A DNA stretch of 64,000 bases, taken from the NCBI GenBank assembly GCA_001599975.1, contig BCIO01000003.1:2846677-2910676 (forward strand). Direction: 5' to 3'. The notes under the pieces are model-generated. The model ran no database searches and had not been told where the DNA came from. It saw only the letters and a list, made by a program, of their open reading frames with translations. This DNA comes from Cystobasidiopsis lactophilus. Lineage: Eukaryota; Basidiomycota; Agaricostilbomycetes; Agaricostilbales; Chionosphaeraceae. Made by a program: the position numbers and the translations under genes. This document shows positions 55,454 through 64,000 of this stretch, in pieces (position 1 is the first letter of the stretch; each line of letters opens with the position of its first letter).

Positions 55454-57746
55454 TTACAAGTTGCCGACTACAACAGGCGTATCCTCTTCACCGTTACGAG
55501 CTGGGGCAGCATGGATACCCTCAATGGGTGCCTTGCCCTTGCCTTCCACAGGAGTGGTTTTTGTCGGCGCGGGCGGCGGAGGTTGCGGCAGGACTTCCAG
55601 AGCCTGTCTGAGCTGCTCCGAGCACCGGTCGACGCACGACTGCACGTTTTCGAGCAGCTTTAGCCGCTCTTCCATCCCTTCCCTTGTGATTTTGGACATC
55701 GACTCGAGCTGGGACTGGGTGAGCTCATCCGGCAGGAGTGGCGTGGTCGGGTAAGACTTGGGTGAGGTAGGCAGATGCAGGCGGCGAGAGGTGGGCGAAG
55801 AGGGTTGGGTGAGCTTAGGAAGAGAGTGGAAGGGGAGGAAGGATTGCGGCGACCTCGAGATGGTTGTTGGAGAAGCCGCTGGGGATGCCGACGGCGGGTG
55901 CCTGAGCAAGCTGGTGGGCACGCCTAGCTCTGGCGCCACGATGGTAGGCATTTTGTATTTCGAGTTGGCCAACAACGCTTCCGGCGAGTCGAATGGTCCG
56001 GGACGAGATACTGGTGGGAGGCGAAAAGAGACGAAAGGGTTGTTACTGGAGGGCGCTCGACCCCTGCTGCTACCGCTAGCTTCTGCTTGCGCTCTGTTGG
56101 CCGCGCGGTTGGCGAGCCAAGCAGGAAGTTCTGCCGCTGTCGGCATGTAGCCTTCGGCGCCTTGCCCGGGCAGCGGCAAGTCCTGACGTCCGGTAGGAAC
56201 AGCGGCGGGCGGAATTCTGGGCGCACCAGGAGCTGCTGGAGCTGCATTTGGCAGAGCTCCTGGAATAGGAGCAGGTGGCGGGAGTGCAGGTTCTCGAGCA
56301 GGCACCGTGACAGGCGTGTCTTGCAGCACATTTCTGCGGCTGAGAGAAGAAATCGAAAATCAGCATCGTAGGGTATATTGATTTGGTCAGAGCAGCTCCT
56401 CACCAAGTTGGGCAAGATTGCTGGCGCTCAAGCCAACTCCGCAGGCAGTGAAAGTGGAAAATGTGGCCACACGGCAGCTTTTTTGGCGTTTCGTTCGGTT
56501 TCCGCCTTTGTGGCCTGAGCTTAGCCCACCAGCTTCTTCGTTCTCCGGCAGGCGCAGCAGCTTGGTCGTTGGCCTCGGCGGTGGCGGCGGAGGAGGAGAG
56601 CTCCTCACGACAGATGATGCACGTCGAATCGGTCATCTTTTGCAGCTCGTCCGCGGTCGCATTGGGGTAGCGGTCGTCCATGTTCTTGGTGGCTAGCTTG
56701 TAGCGGTGCAGGTCGCGGCACTTTTTGAGGAAGGAGCGGGTCGTGAGATAGACGTCTCTGAGGATGTTGAGCGGCAGGCCGTAGAAGGTGAGGATGAGTG
56801 AGAAGAAGGCGACGTAGGTCGACAGCTTGGCGAAGTCTGTTTGCATGTACTGGAGTGAGCCAGGCCGAAGAGCCGCGCAAGGAGTTCAAGGGCAAGAACG
56901 AACCTGTTGCCAGATCGACATAGAAGACGAGAATCGATTTGCCTTCCCAGGGAATGTCGGAAGACAGGTCAACGGTGTTGATGCCGTATCTGAGGCTTGT
57001 GTTCCATACGCTGGCCAGCAGGATGAAATACTGTGCAGGCAAAGTGTGGCATCAGCGAGAAAGCGCTTGGCAGTGGACACGAATGGACGCACCTCGGCCG
57101 CAAACATGATCATCACGCTCGGCCCTTCCAGCAGGATGCTCTCGCACGCAAACACAATGAGCAGCGAATCGACGATCCAGAGGGCGGAGAGGACGGTGAC
57201 CATGCGGAGGTGGAAGAGCTTGGAGACCGAAGGCGTCTGCTCCATGGACTCGACCCGGTCGGCGGCGAGCCAATGGAAGACCTTGATGTAGAGCAAGGAG
57301 ACGAAGAGCACGACGAACGAGGTGTCAAACTCGTCCCGGAAGATGGTGAGGGCGAGCAGCGTTTCGGTGACCGTGTACCAAAGGCGCTCCTTGAGCCGCT
57401 GTTGTTTGGGGCCCTGTGAGCCTGGTCCATGCATTGTTGAGATCAGTGGAATAGGGCTCACCTCGACCTCGATGATGCGGAGCTGGCCAAAGAGCAGAGC
57501 GCGGCAGAGATGGCCGAAGCACACGGTCAAGAAGATGGCGAAGTTCCAGAGGATCTGCACGCTGCCTCAATACCGAGCACCGACTCAATCAAGCCCGCAG
57601 CGACTGACCAAAGTGCACGCATTCGACTTGGCCAGGAAGACGGCGGCCGCATAGAAATTGGGGCGCTGGTGCAGGGCCAGCAGCACGACCCAACCCGCCA
57701 GGCCAGTCGACACCAGCGCATACGGCAGCATCTGGAACCGCGCCAT
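55454..57746 (-). CDS. HRD1: ER-associated degradation E3 ubiquitin ligase HRD1
   Basis: ER membrane ubiquitin ligase for misfolded proteins. ATG 57746 gives MARFQMLPYALVSTGLAGWV, the first membrane helix. Others follow: ILWNFAIFLTVCFGHLCRAL, FDTSFVVLFVSLLYIKVFHW, MVTVLSALWIVDSLLIVFAC and TYVAFFSLILTFYGLPLNIL, then RDVYLTTRSFLKKCRDLHRY as in HRD1. The RING-H2 domain is CIICREE, PCGHIFHFHCLRSW and QQSCPTC, complete for zinc binding. Between the first Cys pair and the rest there is an insertion of about 40 residues. The C-terminal tail is long, Pro/Ala/Ser-rich and ends in a helix (RLKLLENVQSCVDRCSEQLR) and a low-complexity stretch. Stop TAA 55454-55456. Confidence 0.9.
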
Positions 57747-58930
57747 TTGTGCCCGTCGAGGGGGTTCGGGGCCGCAAGGGAAGGCGAGGGGCGGTCGGTC
57801 GTCAGATTGAGGTCGATGATCTGCGAGACGTGTCAACATCGGCTTCCCCTGATGCGGCCCAATTCTGGGTTTCATTGGTCTGACATTTGTATGCAAGCTG
57901 TACTGAATGCTAATGCAGTACCACCAAGGACAGTGCAGCGATCCATTGCCCGTAGTTGCCGCCACCACCATCCCTTCGCCACCCGTCGAACGAAGTCCTT
58001 AGCTACCACTCGACAATGCCAAAGAGACTGGTGAGAGTGAGTATCTAGGAGGAAGACCCACTGGTTCGTGACTGAAGCCAAAGCCTAACACCGCTGTGAG
58101 GCCCGACTGCAATTCAAGCAGTCGACATCTTCAAATCCTGCAACCTGTTCTGCTTCTCTCCTAATGCCAAGGCCTCTGATATGACATAAGACACTCCGAT
58201 AGTTTCCAGTAAGCCTGGAAGGGGGCATGGCCAGAGGATAAGGCAACATGGTGGAGAGCGGGAAGCTGAGCTGGAAACCTTGCTCAAGAGAAGCCAACGC
58301 ACACTGCTCGCCGACAGGGCAATACAGGTATCCGTTGACATTGGAGGTTCACACAAGAAACGCCGGCCCGGTCGTCTTTACGAGTGCCATCCAGCCCGGG
58401 TCCAAGTCCGGAGCGCAAGCCGCGCGCTCTTGGGCTGTCTTTTCCCCTTCGGCAAGGCAATTTGAGTCACGCAGGCCGAGCAAGATGAATCAGCCACAAT
58501 CCAGCATTCACAGAAACACAACATGATAAGCGAAAATCGACGTCCGAGCGCAAAAGTCCATCTCCTCCTCGTCGACCTCCACGGGCGAACGATTTACCGG
58601 TGGGCTTCATTTGGCGCTCTCAGAGGTTGAGCGCGAACCACCAGTTTTAGAGCCTTGGAGGCTTCAGATATGCACAGGAAAGCAATGCGCATCGCCCTTT
58701 CTGCCGTGTACTTCGCTTTGAGGCCAGCGTCGCGTCTTCGCCACTGCTCAAGGCTACCGTTGATTGCTGCTTTACTGCTCCTCTCGTTTACATTGCCTGA
58801 TCCAGAATGACTGGTCAACTGCTTTGAGGGGTGTTTCACTGTCTGCCTGTTCTTGCGCGCATACTTTGGGAGATCAGTTTGTGTGCTTGGCAAAGAGCTA
58901 GGATGTGGCCCATGCTCGCTTCATGATCTG
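57747..58930. other. Intergenic, no supported gene
   Basis: Nearly 1.2 kb upstream of HRD1 and outside the right repeat copy. Frames of up to about 100 codons exist (for example minus 58594-58893) without family signal. A perfect 7-bp hairpin, CGACTGC/GCAGTCG, lies near 58106-58126. No RNA gene could be folded around it. Confidence 0.4.
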
Positions 58931-60062
58931 GCGTCCCCGGACAGGTTTGCTAAGGAATCGATCCGAATTGAGACAGAGTTAGGCAGGGCGATGTTTTGGA
59001 GGCAGCTTACAACTGTCGACCTCCTGATGCTCGTTATTGGAAAATAACAGTCAGACGCGCTAACCAACTGCGAGCGTCAAAGTCAGTACGACACCCTCAA
59101 CAACAAATTTCCCAGGAAGAAGAATCACCTGAGCCACGGAGACCAGACGGAGGCCACCGAGGCCCTTGCAGCATCTTGACACTTGGAGATTGAAATTTTG
59201 CGATTTTTAGCGCGGATTGCTTTCATTTCATCCAGGCTCATGTCTTTTCAGAGTTATCCTAGAAAGCATTGTTGATGTGGAGAGTCTTGTGCCACAGCGG
59301 CGTGCTGCCCAACGAAATCAAGGCCCAACGAGGTTGGCCAACCTCGAGCAATCGCCACCAAGCCGCAAACCGACGTGGACTCTGTAACAGCGAAAGACTT
59401 GCTCGTTCTGCTCTCATACGAGGTTCTGTTCATTCTAGGAAGGCGAATGGGTTGGCCGAGACGAGGTGAGCTCCCAAGAAGGGCTGGTCGCCGCTTGCTG
59501 TCCGCACCAAACGCTCACTCCCCATCTTCCTCAACCCAGCACCCAGTCTCCATGTCTTTCTAATGTATATGGTGAGCCCCAAGCATGCTGTAAATTGTGC
59601 ACTCGCCATTTGGCAATGGCGCATGACCATTTGAGCAGGCTAGTGGTGGCGTCGAGTCGACACGCCTGATGCTCGGCTGGCGCACGACGACACCACTTTC
59701 TCAACCAGACGACAGACAGCCTCTTAAATGGTTCAATACGGATGCTAAGCACGTGGTGAGCTCGGCGCCCGACAGACAGGGCCTTCCCTCACGATGAGCT
59801 TTTGAAGCGTGTGCAAGGTTTTGTATAACAGTCCAGCAAACGTTTACTTCTACATAGAAGGTCAACTTTGTAATCACAAGGTCTATAGTACGAATGCTCG
59901 GAGGTCGATTGAGACTCAGATCTCTGGCCGACCTACTCCCAACAGCCAGGCAATCTTGATGCACGTCAATGCTGCTGTGACCCAGAATTGAATGAGCGCG
60001 CCTTTCGGCCATCGGCTCATCACAGGTGATAGCGCATATAAGAAAACGCCCAGCCTGTTTCT
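58931..60062 (-). repeat. Inverted repeat, right copy (about 1.1 kb)
   Basis: Reverse-complement partner of 39045-40163. The copy contains the same split tRNA-Asn. Its far end overlaps the 3' part of the minus-strand membrane-protein gene starting at 61410. In the left copy this same portion stands without the upstream exons, so the left copy may be the derived one. Confidence 0.85.
58932..59143 (-). tRNA. tRNA-Asn(GUU), second split copy
   Basis: Same arrangement as at 39957-40162, read on the minus strand. Exon a is 59129-59143, exon b 59011-59067, exon c 58932-58949. All mature tRNA bases are identical to the left copy; the 37/38 intron differs at one base. The first GT-AG insert (59068-59128) is 61 nt instead of 55 and differs strongly in its 5' half (GTGATTCTTC here, GTTTGTGCAC there) while its 3' part, ACTGACTTTGACGCTCGCAG, is the same. 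The second insert (58950-59010) is identical. No T-run follows the 3' end, so termination by Pol III is doubtful and this copy may be silent. Confidence 0.72.
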
Positions 60063-61410
60063 TCGTCGGCTAAGTGCAAGGCTTTGTAAACCAGAGGGCG
60101 AGCTCACGTCAGAGGCTGCGTTTTCAAAGTAGTATTGAAGCCTGTACATTGAATCGGAAAACCAGGGCACTTACCTCTGGCAAGAGCGTGATGCAAACCC
60201 AACCCTTGGTGACCTTTTCTGCCAGCACTGGCTGGTTGGCCAGATCCGTCTGCACTAGACGAACGACCAAAAGGGCCAAAAGAACAAGGTACACATAGCC
60301 TTTGGGCTCGTTAGACACGGAGCGCGAGCGAGCATGACGATAGGCAGACCTTGAGCCAGCGGATAAACGAGCATGGCAATTCGGGACCTTTCGGCCTTCG
60401 CGAATGCCATAGTGTCCTTGGAAGCAGGAAGACGCTTGACAAAGTAGTCGACAGGATCAAGAATGCAGCCCAAAGCGCCCATTCCAGTCAGCAGCTGGAC
60501 CCGCGACCTTTAGCGCGCTGCCAGGCAAATTTAAGGACTGAGAGGTGCAGCCTCTTCGGCAACACACAGGATTGAAAGCTCCCAGTACCCATCTGTAGAA
60601 TGGCGGCAAGGCTTCACGAACCATATCGACCTTGGCTGGTTTGAGGCGAACTTGATGTTCTGGCGGTGGCAACGGAGGAACAGCAAATCCCAGCTCAGGG
60701 TCCTCAGATCCGTTGTTCCCTTCCTTGGGCATAATTTGCGGGTCTGCGGAAGTCTTTCTGTGCATTAAACTACAGCTGCGATGTGGAGAGATGGGTCAGC
60801 ATGTACAGTCCCAGAGAGCTCCCATGCCCAAGCTGACCACCCCTTTCGACACCCCTTCTGGCGTTGCTGCCTCCTTCAGCTTGTGTACCCCACCGAAAAT
60901 GAGCGAAAGTTTACGCCTAGATGGCAGACACGTCATAGTCAGCTTTATTGTAGCCATGAGAGCAGACTGCATACCGTCGGCCGCTTGAATGCAGGTTGTC
61001 CATGCATTTGGGCCAACAAACCCCGCCCATTCCTTGCAATCCAGGTCGGAAAAGAATTCGTACTGTGGGATTTCAGATCTAGACATTGTTACAGTCAAAG
61101 GCGCCAAAAGCCCTACCTGGGTTTTAGAATCAGCAACATCAACCCAGGCTGCCTTGAAGCCGAGAGTGCCGTCGGCAACAGCGACATTCGTACAGCTAGG
61201 CATTGCGACCGCTTGGGTGAAGGTGAAGGCGTAGGGTCCCTCCGTGTCGTCGGAGAGATGGCAAGGTTCTTTGCCCCAGTATGAACCGAAGAACCCATTC
61301 AATCCTCCGTTTGGACAAGAGCCGTGGCATATGTCAAGAGCGAGGATATCGGGCAGAAAGATGACAGATAGAAGAGATAGGTTGCGCAGCTTCAAGTTCT
61401 TGGATAGCAT
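59916..61410 (-). CDS. Unknown secretory/membrane protein, structure partly resolved
   Basis: ATG 61410 starts a signal-like sequence (LRNLSLLSVIFLPDILALD) followed by a Cys-containing exoplasmic part: ICHGSCPNGGLNGFFGSYWG, KEPCHLSDDTEGPYAFTFTQ. After an intron it continues QYEFFSDLDCKEWAGFVGPN and AWTTCIQAAD. Further exons give DPELGFAVPPLPPPEHQVRL, GALGCILDPVDYFVKRLPAS and a membrane helix YVYLVLLALLVVRLVQTDLA. A last hydrophobic stretch (GALIQFWVTAALTCIKIAWL) lies inside the right repeat copy. I could not join all exons in one frame around 60650-60960 and 60060-60170, so the gene may be damaged or my junctions wrong. Function unknown. Confidence 0.4.
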
Positions 61411-61938
61411 GTGAAGGGGGGAAGACGGCGAGAGTGGCAATACGGTCGTTCAGGGGCGCAGGGGCGAGTCTCCGAGATCATGTCTGAAAGACGTCTCCAG
61501 AATGGTCTTCAGAATGGGTGAGGTTGGACGGTGGCAAGAATTTCATTCCGTTGAGAAACAGGCCGGCCACTCCAGGTCGTACGCGAGACAGAGGCATTCA
61601 GAGATCGTTTCATCCCCGTGTCAGCAAGAGAGAACGTCTTATGTTGTGTCGTGTAATAACTGGGGACCGCATCATGGTCGCCACCAGAAAACGAACCTCT
61701 TCTCCGAACCAAATTGCCAATGCCAGAGACTATTTGCGTTCCTTCGGACTACTGCCTCAAATGCTCCTTTTGTACGAAGGATCTTGACAAATGGCAAAGA
61801 GCTGCCCCAGAGGCCTGCAACAGGAGCTGGCCGTGCGTGCGAGCTCTTGTCTTTGTCGCCCCCTGCTCGGCTGTGTGAGCGTGCCGGCTGCAAAGGTGCA
61901 CTTCTGGCTGGCCGTTCATGCTCGACGATGTCTCTCAA
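61411..61938. other. Divergent intergenic region
   Basis: Between the two unknown membrane-protein genes. Overlapping short frames only; presumably both promoters. Confidence 0.4.
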
Positions 61939-63920
61939 AGCGCGCCATCCGGATGAAGCAACCTCACCATCACAGAGCGCGACCTTTTTGAACGACAAGC
62001 CGGTGCCGACAGAGCTTTTGCCCACCGTGACCTCGCTTCCCAAGCCGCTGCACCAGCAAGTGCCCGTGTTCAAAGGCATCCCGCTGACCAAGAGCGTCGT
62101 TTGGCTGGTCGTTTCGTTCGCTGCGACGCTCGTCTTCCCAGCGCTGCACTATGCCTTGAACGCGCATTTGGACAGCAGACCTGTCGACGCTTTCTTCCTT
62201 TCTCAGGCCTGGGTGGGACGTCTGGCCAACATCTTAGCGCTGTTGTCGGGCACATTGGCAGTGGTGCGTGCTACTTTCCTTGCCCTAGCATGACCAACCC
62301 GCTAACGGCGGCAGAGGGGCTTAGATTGCCATTTCTCAAGCCTGGGTCCAGACCGTCTGGCTTACTGCTCGCCGCCGTGCTCTTACTTTGAATGAGATGG
62401 ACGCCGTCTTTGCTACGCTCACCGACAAAACCGTCTATCTCCAGCCGCAGCGGCTTCGACAGGCCTCTCTGGTTGCCATTTTAGCCCTGCTGTCATTCAC
62501 TTGCACGCCGATCAGCCAGCTGACTCCAGGGTCGCTGACCGTGCAGACTGCTCCATACCAATCGATGCCTTGCGACAATCCTTCCGCCGATCTTTCCGTT
62601 TGGGATTTGAGTCAGCTCGGCTCGGACTTTATCTTTCGCGATACCTCGCCCATGGCCAACGCCTTGGTCTTTCAAGTGGCTACCGCGGGCGCACCTCTTC
62701 GTGCGAGAGATCCCCTCCAATGGCAAGTGCTAGCTACCTTATTGGGCACCTTTCATCTGCTGACCAAAAGCCTCAACAGCGCCACTGTCAATAGCACGGC
62801 CTGCTCTTACAACTATCAGACTACCTATTTGGCGCCCACTTTACAATGCTCAGCCACCAGCACCGACATCTACAACAACGGCTTCTCGCAAACAACAGAT
62901 GGAATGGAACCGGTCGGTGTGGTTTGGGGTTACAAGACGATCGATACGGTCGGAGGTGGTGGAGACGCAGCACAGCCAATTCAGATCGATTGGCACTCGT
63001 CTGCGAACGACACGTCGCAAGATCCTCCTCTCGTTGGCACCCATGGGTCGACTAACTGCACAGCTTATGCGTCCACCATTTTGGTCAAAGTCGAGCAGAT
63101 TGCAGGCGCTCAGATCATCACGCCATCTGTCGTCGACCGAGGCGACAATATACTCAAGGCTTTCCAATCGGCAGATGGTACACCCTACACGCAGGCGCAG
63201 CTAGACGGCTTGTGGAGCTTGGTCAAAAGCATGTCCAATTTGTTGGCGGGCGATGCATTTTACGATCATGACAACGGACGAGAGTCATATGCCTACTGTG
63301 GGTGGCTGCGAGATGTCTTAGGCAGAGCTCAGTTTGATGACAGCGCCTGGTGGCTCCTATGTTCACATCACCGCCATTCCGACCCTCCTTTACAATCAGA
63401 CGAAAGATGGATCTGCTTATGCGGCTGGCGGCGGCGTTCAAAAGACTGGCCACGAGTTCGATTTCGTTTGGGGCGATGTTCCCGCAGATGTGGAAAGCCT
63501 CATGCTGGTAAGATCCCTTTCGTTCAGTTTAAGAAGTTTCACAGGAGAGTTGTTTGATACGGGAAGCAGAACGTCAGCGCGTCTTTGCTCTCGATGGCCA
63601 ACTTTGGTACCACCGTTGACACCTGCGACATCTCTTCTGGACAACCCGTCTACAAGTTTAGGCCTAGTGGTCTGTGGGGCTTCTATGGTGTAGTTTTGGT
63701 GATCGCGTTGGGCGCAGTCGTTGTCGGCATCAACTCCATCAAGATCAACAACTTTCAAGGTGAAACCAAGTTCTCCTATTTGGCAGCTTCGTTGGCCAAC
63801 CCCGCCATTTCGGATCTGCTGGCGAACGTGGGACCAGGCGACGAACACACCGGGCTATCTTATGCACGGCTGCGATATGCCGCCGACACCAGCCGGAGAT
63901 TCGAGGTGGTCACCACTTGA
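61939..63920 (+). CDS. Unknown multi-pass membrane glycoprotein
   Basis: ATG 61939 gives MSLKARHPDEATSPSQSATF, a polar cytoplasmic start. Membrane helices follow at SVVWLVVSFAATLVFPALHY and LANILALLSGTLAV; the first intron (62261-62323) joins AISQAWVQTVWLTARRRALT. A third helix is ASLVAILALLSFTC. Then comes a large exoplasmic region with many N-glycosylation sequons (NSTAC, NDTSQ, NCTAY), and a final helix GLWGFYGVVLVIALGAVVVG before a short cytoplasmic tail. Few helices flanking a large glycosylated ectodomain is a layout seen in many uncharacterised fungal proteins. The intron near 63270-63330 has a weak donor. Stop TGA 63918-63920. Function unknown. Confidence 0.65.
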
Positions 63921-64000
63921 GGGGTCTGGCGCTCTTCTGTGGCATGTCCAATAGCTTATCAAGCACTCGAGGATGGTGACAGCGAGCGGGCGTCACCACT

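Noticed and set aside
58106-58126. Hairpin CGACTGC/GCAGTCG as a T-arm of another hidden tRNA
   Set aside because: The loop does not fit TTCRANY at the right place and no partner stems were found within 200 bases.
39045-60062. The inverted repeats as long terminal repeats or a transposon's terminal inverted repeats
   Set aside because: No TG..CA ends, target-site duplication, transposase, integrase or reverse transcriptase was seen, and the interior holds ordinary housekeeping genes such as HRD1.

Overview
The window is nuclear DNA of a fungus, most likely a basidiomycete and perhaps a Pucciniomycotina-type yeast. The genes are packed closely on both strands and cut by many 36-70 nt GT-AG introns, often with very small exons. 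Recognisable genes include a Zn2Cys6 regulator, mitochondrial ribosomal proteins, a kynurenine-pathway enzyme, HRD1 and a proteasome subunit. The phylum is inferred from intron density and gene style; the sequence does not prove it. No bacterial, viral or CRISPR feature was seen.

Layout. 1-4160: a ZRC1/COT1-type zinc transporter (cut by the left edge) and an MTR-type amino-acid permease, both minus. 4501-7558: two tandem copies of an unknown gene family, minus. 8269-9573: a membrane-anchored cupin, plus. 9858-11472: L-2-hydroxyglutarate dehydrogenase, minus, divergent from a CLIP-170-like microtubule plus-end protein (11670-14984). 15682-21956: a class 3 lipase, quinolinate phosphoribosyltransferase, a GRAM-domain membrane protein and mitochondrial ribosomal protein uS4m, all plus. 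22140-32037: an unknown coiled-coil protein, a small Lys/acid-rich protein (plus), an F-box-like protein, proteasome alpha-5, a protein kinase and mitochondrial uL22m. 32525-38521: four tandem plus-strand genes sharing an N-terminal domain; one carries an AT-hook-like motif and another ends in an ING-type PHD finger. 40615-57746: Baeyer-Villiger monooxygenase, acetoacetyl-CoA synthetase, MFS sugar transporter, Zn2Cys6 regulator, cold-shock-domain protein and HRD1. 59.9-63.9 kb: two divergent unknown membrane proteins.

The 18.8 kb block from the monooxygenase to HRD1 is flanked by a 1.1 kb inverted repeat (about 39045-40163 and 58931-60062). Each copy ends in a hidden tRNA-Asn(GUU) gene. Its exons rebuild a 74-nt cloverleaf, but the gene is interrupted by a GT-AG intron in the D-loop, an ordinary 37/38 tRNA intron, and a second GT-AG intron in the T-loop. 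The two GT-AG insertions split both internal Pol III promoter boxes. This is the most unusual thing in the window; the second is the four-gene tandem family at 32.5-38.5 kb.

Gene limits run from the inferred start codon to the stop codon and include introns. Splice sites were placed by eye from GT/AG signals, branchpoint-like CTAAC/CTGAC motifs and reading-frame continuity. Homology calls rest on family motifs recognised in the translation; no database search was run.
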